NCBI GenBank assembly: GCA_947259765.1
Contig: CAMYNG010000004.1
Span: 38,140-102,139 of the forward strand
Length of the DNA stretch: 64,000 nucleotides
Reading direction: 5' to 3'
Source of the DNA: an uncultured Ectothiorhodospiraceae bacterium
Lineage (GTDB): Bacteria > Pseudomonadota > Gammaproteobacteria > CAMYNG01
Of the stretch, positions 41,256 through 53,138 are shown piece after piece. The notes beneath the pieces were generated by a model. That model did no database searches, was not told the origin of the DNA, and saw only the letters and a list, made by a program, of their open reading frames with translations. Every line of letters begins with the position of its first letter. Position 1 is the stretch's first letter. The position numbers and the translations under genes are program-made.

Positions 41256-42764
41256 ATGTGTGGAATTGTAGGGCTTGTCAGCAAGTCAGCGGTTAACCAG
41301 GCAATTTACGACGGTCTTATTGTCTTGCAGCATCGTGGCCAGGATGCTGCGGGAATTGTGACCTGTCACGACGGACGCATGTTGATGCGCAAGGCTAACG
41401 GCCTGGTGCGCGATGTATTTCATACCCGTCACATGTTGCGTTTACGCGGCAATATGGGTATCGGCCATGTGCGTTATCCCACCGCCGGGTGTACGTCATC
41501 GGCGGAAGCTCAACCGTTTTATGTGAATTCTCCCTTTGGCATCGCGTTGGCACATAACGGCAATCTGATTAACGCCGAAGAACTGAAACGTGAGTTGTTT
41601 GTCGAGGACCGTCGTCACCTGAATACCGACTCCGATTCCGAGGTTTTGCTTAACGTATTTGCGCATGAACTTGATGCAGTAAGCAAATTGCGCATTGGCG
41701 AAGACGATATCTTCAGTGCCGTTGCCGGTGTACACCGGCGTTGTAGTGGTGCCTACGCGGTCGTTGCGGTGATAACCGACTTGGGCGTCGTGGCGTTTCG
41801 TGATCCTTATGGTATTCGACCATTGGTTTACGGCAAACGTCAGACCGATGAGGGCGTTGAATATATGGTGGCCTCAGAAAGTGTGGCGCTTGATGCCTTG
41901 GGCTTCGAGCTTGTGCGTGATGTTGAGCCGGGTGAGGGCATTTTTATTGATAAGGACGGAAATTTGTTTACCCGACAATGCAGTAAGTCGCACCGCCTTT
42001 CGCCGTGCATATTCGAACAGGTCTATTTTGCACGGCCCGATTCAATTATTGAGGGCATTTCCGTCTATAACTCGCGTGTTAATATGGGAGAGTTTCTCGC
42101 CCGCAAGATTGAGCGTGTGTTTCCCGAGCATGATATAGATGTTGTTATTCCCATTCCCGAGTCCAGTTTAACGTCCGCCTTACAGCTCGCTGATACGTTG
42201 AATATCAACTACCGGGCAGGATTCGTTAAGAATCGCTACATAGGCCGAACATTTATTATGCCGGGGCAAAAACAACGCAAAAAGTCGGTGCGGCAAAAAC
42301 TAAATGCCATCGATATGGAGTTTCGCAACAAAAATGTGCTGTTGGTAGACGACTCTATCGTGCGCGGCACGACCTCCGAGCAAATTATTCAAATGGCACG
42401 TGAGGCAGGTGCCAACAAAGTCTACTTTGCATCTGCCGCACCGCCGGTGCGGTATCCAAATGTTTACGGTATTGACATGCCATCGGCGACTGAGCTTATC
42501 GGCCATGGTCGAGACAATCAGGCCATTGCCGATGCGATCGGGGCAGACTGGCTGGTGTATCAGGATCTTGAAGATCTGGTTGAGGCAACAAGGCTTGGGA
42601 ATCCCGGAATCACGGAATTCGAAACCTCTGTGTTTGATGGCAAGTACGTTACCGGTGATGTCACTCCGAGTTACCTTCAGCATCTCGAGTGGCTGCGCAG
42701 TGATGATGCCAAGGAGCAACGTCGTTCTGACGATGAGGTCATTGAGATCCACAATAGCGCATGA
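41256..42764 (+). CDS. purF: Amidophosphoribosyltransferase
   Basis: [60 protein letters not shown]. Confidence 0.98.
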   Translation: MCGIVGLVSKSAVNQAIYDGLIVLQHRGQDAAGIVTCHDGRMLMRKANGLVRDVFHTRHMLRLRGNMGIGHVRYPTAGCTSSAEAQPFYVNSPFGIALAHNGNLINAEELKRELFVEDRRHLNTDSDSEVLLNVFAHELDAVSKLRIGEDDIFSAVAGVHRRCSGAYAVVAVITDLGVVAFRDPYGIRPLVYGKRQTDEGVEYMVASESVALDALGFELVRDVEPGEGIFIDKDGNLFTRQCSKSHRLSPCIFEQVYFARPDSIIEGISVYNSRVNMGEFLARKIERVFPEHDIDVVIPIPESSLTSALQLADTLNINYRAGFVKNRYIGRTFIMPGQKQRKKSVRQKLNAIDMEFRNKNVLLVDDSIVRGTTSEQIIQMAREAGANKVYFASAAPPVRYPNVYGIDMPSATELIGHGRDNQAIADAIGADWLVYQDLEDLVEATRLGNPGITEFETSVFDGKYVTGDVTPSYLQHLEWLRSDDAKEQRRSDDEVIEIHNSA

Positions 42765-42816
42765 GCTTTCTCGCGTGGCTTGACATGCTTTCGAACATCA
42801 CCTAATCTGGTTTCCA

Positions 42817-42868
42817 CGGCGCCGATTTGACTATCAGCTTGCGGGCGCGTTATAAATTCAGCTAAAGC
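42817..42868 (+). promoter_or_regulatory. SAM-II-like riboswitch aptamer
   Basis: GCGCC-GATTTGACTATCAGCTTGCG-GGCGC-GTTATAAATTCAGCTAAAG closely matches the SAM-II pattern (P1, GAUUUaAC loop start, GUgAUAAAUnnAGCUAAA 3' strand). P1 = 42819-42823/42844-42848. Sits upstream of metZ. Confidence 0.8.
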
Positions 42869-42873
42869 GTGCG

Positions 42874-42908
42874 ACCTGCTTTAGCGTTTGCTGATGCGGG
42901 TTTTTTTT
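42874..42908 (+). terminator. Riboswitch expression-platform terminator
   Basis: ACCTGC (42874-42879) / GCGGGT (42896-42901) stem then U8 tract. Antiterminator GCTAAAGC (42861-42868) / GCTTTAGC (42878-42885) overlaps both the aptamer 3' strand and the terminator 5' arm. Confidence 0.7.
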
Positions 42909-42958
42909 GTGCCCGTTGTTCAGGAATCAGATTAGTTCGAAATGTAACGGGAGGAGCT

Positions 42959-44137
42959 ATGACAAGCTGGGATGAGTATGGTTTAAACACTCGGGGCGTG
43001 CGCGCGGGTCAACACCGAACCGCGGAAGGCGAGCACGCAGAACCCATTTTCCCGACGTCGAGTTACGTGTTTGAAAGCGCGGCACAAGCCGCGGCACGAT
43101 TTGCAGGTGACGAGCCGGGAAATATTTATTCACGTTTCACCAACCCCACAGTTCGAAATTTTGAGGAACGACTGGCCGCACTGGAAGGTGGTGAATGTTG
43201 TGTGGCTACGGCCTCCGGCATGTCCGCTATTTTGAGCACCTGTTCGTCATTGTTGAAAGCTGGCGATCATATTGTGTCGTCGCGGGCGATTTTCGGTAGT
43301 ACGGTGGTATTGTTTAATAAATACCTGAGTCGCTATGGTATCGCGACCGACTATGTGGCGCTCACCGATCTCAACGCCTGGGAACGGGCGATTCGACCGA
43401 ATACGCGTTTGTTTTTTCTGGAAACCCCGTCGAATCCGTTAACCGAAGTGGCGGATATCACTGCGCTTGCAAACCTTGCGCATGCGCACGATATCATTCT
43501 CGTGGTAGACAATTGTTTTTGTACGCCGGCGTTGCAGCAACCCCTGGAGCTTGGTGCTGATGTGGTGGTTCATTCTGCGACTAAATACATTGATGGGCAG
43601 GGGCGTTGTGTTGGGGGCGCCGTTGTAGGCAATGCGCAACACGTTGGTGAGGATGTGTTCGGCTTTTTACGCACTGCTGGGCCGACAATGAGCGCATTCA
43701 ATGCCTGGGTATTTCTAAAGGGACTGGAGACGCTTGCATTGCGCATGGAGCGGCACAGTCATAATGCGCGCCTATTGGCCGACTGGCTGCAGGAACAGTC
43801 TGGCGTAACCCGGGTGCATTACACTGGATTGGCATCGCATCCGCAACATGAGCTCGCACGTCGACAGCAAAGTGATTTTGGCGGTGTGTTGTCCTTCGAG
43901 GTGCAAGGCGGGCAAGCGGCTGCCTGGAAGGTGATCGATCAAACACGCTTTTTGTCGATAACCGCTAACCTGGGTGACAGCAAGACCACGATAACGCACC
44001 CCGCGACGACCACGCATGCACGACTTACTCAGCAAGAACGCGATCATGCAGGTATTAGTGATGGTTTAGTTCGCGTTGCCGTCGGCCTGGAAGACGTCGA
44101 GGATATTCAAAACGATCTGGAGCGCGGTTTGACTTAA
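42959..44137 (+). CDS. metZ: O-succinylhomoserine sulfhydrylase
   Basis: ATG at 42959 after GGGAGGAGCT. MTSWDEYGLNTRGVRAGQHRTAEGEHAEPIFPTSSYVFESAAQAAARF; HSATKYIDGQGRCVGGAVVG; downstream of purF. Confidence 0.94.
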   Translation: MTSWDEYGLNTRGVRAGQHRTAEGEHAEPIFPTSSYVFESAAQAAARFAGDEPGNIYSRFTNPTVRNFEERLAALEGGECCVATASGMSAILSTCSSLLKAGDHIVSSRAIFGSTVVLFNKYLSRYGIATDYVALTDLNAWERAIRPNTRLFFLETPSNPLTEVADITALANLAHAHDIILVVDNCFCTPALQQPLELGADVVVHSATKYIDGQGRCVGGAVVGNAQHVGEDVFGFLRTAGPTMSAFNAWVFLKGLETLALRMERHSHNARLLADWLQEQSGVTRVHYTGLASHPQHELARRQQSDFGGVLSFEVQGGQAAAWKVIDQTRFLSITANLGDSKTTITHPATTTHARLTQQERDHAGISDGLVRVAVGLEDVEDIQNDLERGLT

Positions 44138-44171
44138 TGGACTGCAGCGATGTTTCCCGGGTAAGTATTGT

Positions 44172-44233
44172 GGCCACAGAGTTCACAGAGATTTTTTGAC
44201 ATAATAACGTTTTTCTCTGTGCACACTGTGGCC
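44172..44233. repeat. Long imperfect inverted repeat between convergent metZ and merA
   Basis: GGCCACAGAGTTCACAGAGA (44172-44191) pairs with TCTCTGTGCACACTGTGGCC (44214-44233) with few mismatches; T-rich loop. Confidence 0.65.
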
Positions 44234-44250
44234 TCCGTGGTTAATCGAAT

Positions 44251-45666
<1,416 letters not shown>

Positions 45667-45767
45667 TTATTATTCTCTTAACATATTGAATTTATTGATA
45701 ATGACGTTTCGTTATATCCTGAAAGAGCAATCCAGCGTCGGTTGCAGGCCGGATTGAGCTGGCGAGA

Positions 45768-45799
45768 AGTTTAGGCTCTGTACCCAAGTACAGAGTCAA
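45768..45799 (-). promoter_or_regulatory. MerR-type mer operator/promoter
   Basis: Minus strand TTGACT-CTGTACTTGGGTACAGAGCC-TAAACT: -35, 6-4-6 dyad CTGTAC-TTGG-GTACAG in a 20-bp spacer, -10. Closely parallels Tn501 PmerT (TTGACTCCGTACATGAGTACGGAAGTAAGGT). Confidence 0.85.
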
Positions 45800-45973
45800 G
45801 AAGGCGGGGCAGACTCCCGTCCTCAGAGGCGAAGAGATCCGACAATGCTCCGGGGTTCAGCAGGGTCGATTAATCGGTGTTTTCTAAACGAAAGGGCGCA
45901 CTCAATAGAGATACACCAGCGGGGAGGTACACCACCGAATTTATTCACCGGGACATGTTTTGGGAATGGTTAG

Positions 45974-46372
45974 TTAGTCGTGTTTGGTCAGTGTTTCGAC
46001 AATCGGGCAGTGGGCGTTGTTTCCGGAGCCGCAGGCGGAGATAAGTTCGTTGAGGGTTTCACGCAGTGCGTTTAAATCCGCGATTTGTTGCTCTATGTTT
46101 TCAAGTTTGTGCGCCGCGCGCTCGCGTACATCCTGGCAATGGCCGTCGCCGAGTTCGAGTAGTTCTCGGATTTCCTGCAGGCTGAAGCCGAGCTTTTGTG
46201 CGCGCTTGATGAATTTAATACGCTCGATTGTTTCCGGCGGATAGTATCGAAAGCCGGATAGCGGTTTGTCAGGCTCCTCCACCAGTCCTATGCGTTGGTA
46301 GTAGCGGACTGTTTCCAGATTGACACCCGCTGCGCGGGCGAGAAACCCGATTGTAAGTTTTGGGCTTGACAT
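45974..46372 (-). CDS. merR: MerR family regulator, mercury-type
   Basis: LTIGFLARAAGVNLETVRYYQRIGLVEEP; metal cysteines in LGDGHCQDV and ACGSGNNAHCPIVETL (CX8C loop as in MerR). Confidence 0.87.
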   Translation of the reverse strand: MSSPKLTIGFLARAAGVNLETVRYYQRIGLVEEPDKPLSGFRYYPPETIERIKFIKRAQKLGFSLQEIRELLELGDGHCQDVRERAAHKLENIEQQIADLNALRETLNELISACGSGNNAHCPIVETLTKHD

Positions 46373-46590
46373 GTTTTGACCTTCAGTTCTGCACCTGTCT
46401 GCAGATTAAAACTATAGCAAAATTTTGTGTTCCGGCCGGGAAGGATAGAAAAGCTAGAAGTTGTGGGCGTTTTAATAATGCTCACGGAAGATTTTCAACG
46501 GCCTGGATTGGTTCTTTTGTGTATTGCTTTCCTGGTGATTGGGATTGGATGTGGCCTCGTGTTGAGAGACAGCAACCCATTGTGAATGCT

Positions 46591-47022
46591 TTAAGGGTCT
46601 TTGTGCACAAACTCTGTGTAACAAGATAGTAGATCAAGCGTTGTGGTGTTGACGGGATAGCTATTCAGTTCGTCCGCACGAAACCAGCGCGCATCAAGGG
46701 CATCATCAGCGCCTGCCGGCGTGCCGTCAAGCCAGGTGCTGGCAAGATCAATAACCACGTAGTGTCGCTCCGGTGTGCCGTTATCGTTGTGCTCAATGAA
46801 TTCAAAGGTGTAAACGGGTTTTCCTGCGCGGATACGAATACCGGTTTCCTCAAATATTTCTCTTTCTGCGGTTTGCTGTAGTGTCTCGCCGAATTGTTGT
46901 TTACCGCCGGGAATCGCCCATTGACCAGCATTTGGCGCGTATCGGCGTTTCACCAGCAAAACCTGGTGGTTATGAAACACGAGCGCACCGACGCCGATAA
47001 TGGGGTGTTTTGCAGGAGGCAT
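46591..47022 (-). CDS. NUDIX hydrolase
   Basis: Nudix box GETLQQTAEREIFEETGI. Confidence 0.92.
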   Translation of the reverse strand: MPPAKHPIIGVGALVFHNHQVLLVKRRYAPNAGQWAIPGGKQQFGETLQQTAEREIFEETGIRIRAGKPVYTFEFIEHNDNGTPERHYVVIDLASTWLDGTPAGADDALDARWFRADELNSYPVNTTTLDLLSCYTEFVHKDP

Positions 47023-47135
47023 TCCGTATTACGTGCTTATTTCGTTGGAGATTTCAGTATGAGACGGACGAACTGGCCTCGACGGGATTCTAGCGCAAAC
47101 GGACATGTTCTGCGGTATGTTGTTATACTCGCGGG

Positions 47136-47939
47136 ATGCCAGAAGACGATATTTTTTCCGCCGCAAGGCAGTGTATCGCCGCAACTGATATCGAACGCAA
47201 GCTGGAGTTGACCCGTAGGACGGCTCAAGCGTGGAGAGAGTCAGGCCTCAAGCGCGGGACTGACGGAAAAGTTGAGGCTATTTTGCAACCGGGACTACCG
47301 CCGGCACTGCAACTGGTGCCGCCGCGCCAACTGGTGCAACGCAGTCTGAACACCGCCACCGGACATGCCGCACTTATCCATGCGATTTGTCACATTGAAT
47401 TTAACGCTATCAACCTGGCATGGGATGCAGTGTATCGGTTTCGGGATCTACCCGACGAATTCTATAACGATTGGGTGCGGATTGCCGAGGAAGAGGCCTG
47501 CCACTTTCAGTTGCTAAATCGACATTTACAATCGTTGGGTTATTGTTACGGTGATTTCCCTGCCCACAACGGATTGTGGGAAATGGCTTGTGAAACAGCA
47601 CATGATCCATTGGTTCGAATGGCATTGGTGCCGCGGGTACTTGAGGCGCGAGGTTTGGATGTCACGCCTGGAATAATGCAGCGTTTGAACGGCAAGGGCG
47701 ATCACGAAGCGGTTAAAATTCTTGAAATAATTCAACGTGACGAGATTGGTCATGTTGAAAGGGGCTCGTATTGGTTTCGTTTTTTTTGTCAGGAACGGAA
47801 CGAAGATCCGGAAGCCATGTTTCAAAAGCTATTCACAAAATACATGCGCAGCAACATCAAGAAACCATTGCAGCACGATGCGCGACGCCGTGCCGGTTTC
47901 AGTGCGGCTGAATTGGAATACCTTGAAGGCATAAGCTGA
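47136..47939 (+). CDS. DUF455 ferritin-like protein
   Basis: HAICHIEFNAINLAWDAVYRFRDLPDEFYNDWVRIAEEEACHFQLLNRHL...EIIQRDEIGHVERGSYWF: ExxH metal-site pairs. Confidence 0.88.
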   Translation: MPEDDIFSAARQCIAATDIERKLELTRRTAQAWRESGLKRGTDGKVEAILQPGLPPALQLVPPRQLVQRSLNTATGHAALIHAICHIEFNAINLAWDAVYRFRDLPDEFYNDWVRIAEEEACHFQLLNRHLQSLGYCYGDFPAHNGLWEMACETAHDPLVRMALVPRVLEARGLDVTPGIMQRLNGKGDHEAVKILEIIQRDEIGHVERGSYWFRFFCQERNEDPEAMFQKLFTKYMRSNIKKPLQHDARRRAGFSAAELEYLEGIS

Positions 47940-47994
47940 TTTTTCCGATCTCGGGAAATGAACTAAATTAATAGCAGCAAAAAATTTTAAACGT

Positions 47995-48765
47995 GTGATG
48001 GTCAAGAACGTGAATATAGTGAATTTTCGGTTTATTTTCGGTTTGGTATTAGTAATTGTGCCCGCTTTAATTTTGGTGGCCTGTGACAGGTTTGCGCAAT
48101 CGAAGTCGGCGCGGATTTTGTTTGTAGAGCAGGAAACCAATATTGAGCCATATCAGACTCGTGTAGTTGTTACACCTGAGTTTTTGCGTATTGATGATGG
48201 TGAAGGCGCGCAGGATTTTTTACTCTTTGATCGTAAGAAGAATCTAATTTACAGTGTCAATTCCGCGGAACAGGGCATCATGATCGTTGAGCCGCAAAAG
48301 CAAAATATCGACCCTCCATTCGAATTAAAAGTAACAGAAAAATTAATTGGCGAGCTAAAAGATGCGCCGACGATCAAGGGTTCTATACCAAAACACTATC
48401 AACTGCTTGTTAACGATGTAGTCTGTTACAACTTCGTCACCGTGGATGGCATCCTCGCGGATGCTGTACTGGCACTGCGCCAATTACAGGAAGTCCTTGC
48501 CAGCGACAGTATGTTAACGGTCAATGCCATCCCTGCTGATATGCACGATCCTTGTAGTCTCGCGATGAACACGTTTGAACCCAATCGAAATCTGAACTAT
48601 GGCTTCCCGGTGCAGGAGTGGGGGAAGCGCGGCTATGTGCGCACCTTGATGGATTTCGATGACGATTACCTGCCCGAACCGGCGTTGTTTGAGTTGCCGG
48701 AGGGGTATCGCCGTTATACAGTGCAGGATCTGCGTACCGGTAATATGCCTGGACCGAATACGTAA
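47995..48765 (+). CDS. Hypothetical lipoprotein
   Basis: Signal ending in a lipobox (ALILVACDRF); 256 aa, no recognised domain. Confidence 0.6.
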   Translation: MMVKNVNIVNFRFIFGLVLVIVPALILVACDRFAQSKSARILFVEQETNIEPYQTRVVVTPEFLRIDDGEGAQDFLLFDRKKNLIYSVNSAEQGIMIVEPQKQNIDPPFELKVTEKLIGELKDAPTIKGSIPKHYQLLVNDVVCYNFVTVDGILADAVLALRQLQEVLASDSMLTVNAIPADMHDPCSLAMNTFEPNRNLNYGFPVQEWGKRGYVRTLMDFDDDYLPEPALFELPEGYRRYTVQDLRTGNMPGPNT

Positions 48766-48856
48766 AAACCTGTTCAGGACAGGAATTCAGACTCTCGGTA
48801 AGAACAAGGACCAGCTTAAATACCAGTTCAAATCCGTCGTAGGTTCAGGGTTTGCT

Positions 48857-49579
48857 TTAAAACTGCAAATCGTGAGACCGGCAGCCCTGCGCATCACACT
48901 CCAGATAACTACCATGTGAATACCAGTCCGCCAGGACGATTCGTTGTGCAGGTTTATCGTTTATTGTGAAATCGTGTACAGCCGGCCGGTGAGTATGGCC
49001 ATGAATGAGCCGCTGTACCCCGGCCTGTTGCATGGCCTGCTCAACAGCCTGTGAATTGACGTCCATGATGTCGTCGGCTTTTTGCGCTGTTTCGGTTTTA
49101 CTGGACTCGCGGTAACGGCGTGCCATTTCGATGCGCTCGTCGGGGGCCTTGGAAATAAAATCGTGTTGCCAGTGCGGGTCACGCACGAGTTGGCGAAATT
49201 TTTGATATTCCACGTCATCTGTACACAGCGTGTCGCCGTGCAACAATAGTGTGAGCTCACTGTTGAGGTCAACAATCGTAGTCTCCGGCAAAAGTTCACA
49301 GCCGGTTTGCCGGGCGAAATCTTTGGCCAGTAAAAAATCACGGTTGCCGTGCATGATATAGACCGGTACGTTTTGCGCGGTCAATTTTCGCAAGGCCTGC
49401 AGCGCCGGTTCGTACTCAGGCGGGATCAGATCGTCACCCAGCCAGGCCTCGAAAAGATCGCCAAGAATGTAGAGTGCGTCAGCGCGCGTTGCCTGTTCGC
49501 CCAAAAACCTGCAAAACGTTGCCGTGATATCCGGCCGCACCGCACTGAGATGGATATCCGAGATGAACAACGTACCCAT
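48857..49579 (-). CDS. lpxH: UDP-2,3-diacylglucosamine diphosphatase
   Basis: LFISDIHLSAVRPDITATFCRFL; ILGDLFEAWLGDD; MHGNRDFLL; LIHGHTHRPAVH. Confidence 0.94.
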   Translation of the reverse strand: MGTLFISDIHLSAVRPDITATFCRFLGEQATRADALYILGDLFEAWLGDDLIPPEYEPALQALRKLTAQNVPVYIMHGNRDFLLAKDFARQTGCELLPETTIVDLNSELTLLLHGDTLCTDDVEYQKFRQLVRDPHWQHDFISKAPDERIEMARRYRESSKTETAQKADDIMDVNSQAVEQAMQQAGVQRLIHGHTHRPAVHDFTINDKPAQRIVLADWYSHGSYLECDAQGCRSHDLQF

Positions 49580-49597
49580 GATGGCGTCTTCGGTACG

Positions 49598-50092
49598 CTA
49601 GTCTTCGATCTCTACGCTCTCGATAAGAACGTCTTCGGCCGGCACATCCTGATGAAAGCCTTGCGAGGTGGTTTCAACCGCCTTTATTGCATCGACAACA
49701 TCCATGCCGTCCACGACCTGTCCAAACACACAATATCCCCAGCCGTCCTGCGTGGGCGCCTTGTGATCGAGGAAGTTGTTGTCCTTGAGGTTAATAAAAA
49801 ATTGCGAGGAGGCCGAATCGGGATCCGGTGTACGCGCCATGGCGATGCTGCCACGGGTGTTGGACAGACCGTTATCTGCTTCATTCTTTATGGAGTCGCG
49901 GGTGGGTTTTTCATTCATGCCCGGCTCCATACCGCCACCCTGGATCATAAAACCGTCTATGACGCGATGAAAAATGGTGCCGTTATAGAAACCATCGCGC
50001 ACGTATTGCTCAAAGTTTTCAACGGTGATTGGTGCTTTATCCTTGTTTAACTCCAGGACGATGGTGCCCTTTGAGGTATTTATTTTAATCAT
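49598..50092 (-). CDS. ppiB: Peptidyl-prolyl cis-trans isomerase B (cyclophilin, cytoplasmic)
   Basis: [47 protein letters not shown]. Confidence 0.93.
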   Translation of the reverse strand: MIKINTSKGTIVLELNKDKAPITVENFEQYVRDGFYNGTIFHRVIDGFMIQGGGMEPGMNEKPTRDSIKNEADNGLSNTRGSIAMARTPDPDSASSQFFINLKDNNFLDHKAPTQDGWGYCVFGQVVDGMDVVDAIKAVETTSQGFHQDVPAEDVLIESVEIED

Positions 50093-50116
50093 GTGGAAAT
50101 CCTCATTAATACTCGT

Positions 50117-50701
50117 TCAGGGTTTGACACGTTCTGCTTTTTTAATGACTACCGCGGTTTTGGGTACATCTTTCGGGAACGGTCCGGAAGCTCCGGTTGG
50201 TGTGTTACGGATCGCATCGACGACTTTCATTCCGTCGACCACCTTGCCAAACACGCAATATCCCCAGCCATTCGGTGTCGGTGCGGTATGATTGAGGAAT
50301 GTGTTGTCCTTGACGTTAATAAAAAACTGCGCTGTTGCCGAGTGAGGATCAAAGGTACGCGCCATGGCGATAGTACCGCGGTCGTTCTTCAAACCGTTTT
50401 TGGCTTCATTCTGAATAGGCGCGCGCGTGGGTTTTTTCGCTAACTCGGTGCTAAACCCACCGCCCTGGATCATGAAGTTCGCTATAACACGATGGAAAAT
50501 GGTGCCGTCATAAAAGCCGTCGTCAACATACTTGAGAAAATTGGCGACTGTCTTTGGCGCTTTCTCAGGGTCGAGTTCCAGGACGATATCACCCTGGCTG
50601 GTGCTGAGCTTGACGCGTGGCTTGTCAGCGGCGTGCAGTGGCAGTGAAGCGGCCAGCAGTAGGGCCAATGCGAGTGAAATTTTCCAGATACGTGTTCCCA
50701 T
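50117..50701 (-). CDS. ppiA: Peptidyl-prolyl cis-trans isomerase A (cyclophilin, periplasmic)
   Basis: [30 protein letters not shown] signal peptide (ATG at 50701); [20 protein letters not shown]. Confidence 0.9.
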   Translation of the reverse strand: MGTRIWKISLALALLLAASLPLHAADKPRVKLSTSQGDIVLELDPEKAPKTVANFLKYVDDGFYDGTIFHRVIANFMIQGGGFSTELAKKPTRAPIQNEAKNGLKNDRGTIAMARTFDPHSATAQFFINVKDNTFLNHTAPTPNGWGYCVFGKVVDGMKVVDAIRNTPTGASGPFPKDVPKTAVVIKKAERVKP

Positions 50702-50909
50702 GTGATTTTTCCCTGTTGTCCTGATTTCGGCGCATGATAAAGGGTTTGCGATGCGGGTTAAAGACGTGCGGTCAGTTTTGAGTGCGCCGACGGATTCCGG
50801 TAATCTAGCCGTTTTACCGGCAGTAGTGGGGCAAGCGTGGATATTGGCCTGGCTGCGGCCTTTAAATTCAATACAGATAATCGCAATGCACGAGGCTGTG
50901 CCTGTACAC

Positions 50910-52301
50910 ATGTTACAAATCTACAATTCCCTGACTCGCGATAAACAGGTCTTCAAACCCCTGGATGCCAATAATGTCCGCATATACGTATGCGGAATGA
51001 CAGTCTACGACTTCTGTCATATCGGCCATGCGCGGGTGCTGGTGGTATTCGATATTGTCTACCGTCATTTGTGTGCAATTTATGGCGAGCAACATGTCAC
51101 CTACGTACGCAATATCACGGACATTGATGACAAGATCATCGCGCGTGCTCAGGAAAACGCCGAATCTATTGACGTACTGACTAATCGCTTTATTGAGGCC
51201 ATGAACGAGGATGCAGCCCTGCTCGGCGTGCTTGACCCCAATGCCCAACCGCGTGCCACACTACACATGCCCGAAATCATCGACATGATCACCGCGCTTG
51301 AGAAAAAGCGATATGCTTACCCGGCGGAAAACGGTGATGTCTACTACGATGTCAGCCGGTTCGAGTCGTATGGAAGACTATCCGGTAAGCGTATAGAGGA
51401 TCTGCGGGCCGGAGAGCGCGTGGATGTTGATGAGGCCAAGCATGACCCGCTTGATTTTGTCCTGTGGAAGGCGGCGAAAGCGGGGGAACCGCAGTGGGAT
51501 TCGCCCTGGGGACCTGGCCGTCCGGGTTGGCATATCGAGTGTTCGGCCATGTCCACTCGCTGCCTGGGTAATGAGTTTGATATACATGGCGGCGGTATGG
51601 ATTTGCAGTTTCCGCACCACGAAAATGAGATCGCGCAGTCCGTCGGCGCGACGGGTGCCTCGTTTGCACAGCTTTGGATGCACAACGGTTTTGTGCGTGT
51701 TGATGACGAAAAAATGTCCAAGTCGTTGGGCAATTTTTTTACTATCCGCGAGGTGTTGCAGCGCTATGCACCCGAGGTGATACGCTATTTTATACTTACC
51801 AGCCACTATCGGAGTCCGTTGAATTATTCCGACACACATCTTGATCTTGCACGGGATTCGCTGACATCGTTGTATACCGCCTTGCGCGGGGTCACACCCG
51901 GAGAGGTACCGTCGTCGCATGCCTTGTTGGAGAAGTTTGATGTCGCAATGGATGATGACTTTAACACGCCACAAGCCTTGGCCCTGTTGCACGACGCAGC
52001 GCACGAAATCAATCGCCAGCGGGACAGTGATCCCACTGCATCCGCCGGTGTGGCCGGGCTTTTACTCTGCCTGGGAAATCGACTGGGTTTGCTGCAACAG
52101 GATCCAAATGCGTTTTTACAGGGCGGTGCGGGTGCAGGCGACGACCTGAGTGACGCCGAGATAAACAGCAAAATCGAGGCGCGTGAACAGGCTCGCGCCA
52201 ACAAGGATTATGCGGCCTCTGATCGGATCCGTGACGAACTGCTGGCGGAGGGTGTCATTCTGGAAGACAGTGCGGGGGGTACAACCTGGCGTCGTAGTTA
52301 G
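50910..52301 (+). CDS. cysS: Cysteinyl-tRNA synthetase
   Basis: ATG at 50910; [20 protein letters not shown] (HIGH), [13 protein letters not shown] (KMSKS). Confidence 0.97.
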   Translation: MLQIYNSLTRDKQVFKPLDANNVRIYVCGMTVYDFCHIGHARVLVVFDIVYRHLCAIYGEQHVTYVRNITDIDDKIIARAQENAESIDVLTNRFIEAMNEDAALLGVLDPNAQPRATLHMPEIIDMITALEKKRYAYPAENGDVYYDVSRFESYGRLSGKRIEDLRAGERVDVDEAKHDPLDFVLWKAAKAGEPQWDSPWGPGRPGWHIECSAMSTRCLGNEFDIHGGGMDLQFPHHENEIAQSVGATGASFAQLWMHNGFVRVDDEKMSKSLGNFFTIREVLQRYAPEVIRYFILTSHYRSPLNYSDTHLDLARDSLTSLYTALRGVTPGEVPSSHALLEKFDVAMDDDFNTPQALALLHDAAHEINRQRDSDPTASAGVAGLLLCLGNRLGLLQQDPNAFLQGGAGAGDDLSDAEINSKIEAREQARANKDYAASDRIRDELLAEGVILEDSAGGTTWRRS

Positions 52302-52396
52302 GGTGGGTCGATGCGATTTCTTGCAGATTAATCGGTCAGGGACGACTGAACCATTACCGGCGCTGCCGGTCCATTCATTAACAGTCGGAATGTAGG

Positions 52397-53089
52397 ATGG
52401 AGTTGATCGAAATGAGTTTTATAAAAAACCAAAAAAATGAGTACACATTCTTAGGTTCGCTACTTTTGGCATTGCTTGTTACCGCTCCGGTACTGGCTGT
52501 TGAACAAGAGTCAATGAAAGAGAATAAAAGCGAGGTCCGTACATGGAACGATTTCGTCACGGATTTACTGAAACTTCATGAACGGCAAATCAAGGATCGA
52601 AAAATCACTAAAAAGGAAAAACATGGCGGTTATTCTTCCGAGCCGAAATTCTATTTGGAAGAGGAATACGTGGATGTGAAGACCGGCAAGTTACTCAGCC
52701 GCCTGCAATGGGAGCGGGAAAAGCCGGAGAACATACATGCCATTGAAGTGTTTGTACACGACGACCAAGGGCGTGTGATTCGTGACTATTCGGCCAGCTA
52801 TCTGCCGCGTTACCGTAATGCGCCGAGCCAGACGCTCATTTTCTTGCATGACTACAAAGATGGTGTACACGCGTTTAGGTCATTTGACGCTTCAGGCGAT
52901 CGGCTTTTTGAACGATGCCAGGGTAAGTATGACGGAAAAGAAATTGATCTGCGCCTGGACGAAGATGAGCTGGAAGAAGCCAGGTACCAAAAACGCGCAT
53001 TCAACAAAGGTGTAATGACTTCCGCGGTGTACCTGCACTGCTTCGGCGAGATTGAGGAAACTGCCGAGCTTTACCTTACGCCGAACTGA
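52397..53089 (+). CDS. Hypothetical secreted protein
   Basis: Signal-like N-terminus (FLGSLLLALLVTAPVLAVEQ), 230 aa, no recognised domain. Confidence 0.65.
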   Translation: MELIEMSFIKNQKNEYTFLGSLLLALLVTAPVLAVEQESMKENKSEVRTWNDFVTDLLKLHERQIKDRKITKKEKHGGYSSEPKFYLEEEYVDVKTGKLLSRLQWEREKPENIHAIEVFVHDDQGRVIRDYSASYLPRYRNAPSQTLIFLHDYKDGVHAFRSFDASGDRLFERCQGKYDGKEIDLRLDEDELEEARYQKRAFNKGVMTSAVYLHCFGEIEETAELYLTPN

Positions 53090-53138
53090 GCGTGAGCAGG
53101 CTGCAGATTAGTGCCTTAAAAAAACAGTTAAGTTCGGT

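Noticed and set aside
49598-50701. Two adjacent cyclophilins as a recent tandem duplication
   Set aside because: One has a signal peptide and the other does not; the pair ppiB/ppiA beside lpxH and cysS reads as ordinary gene organisation.
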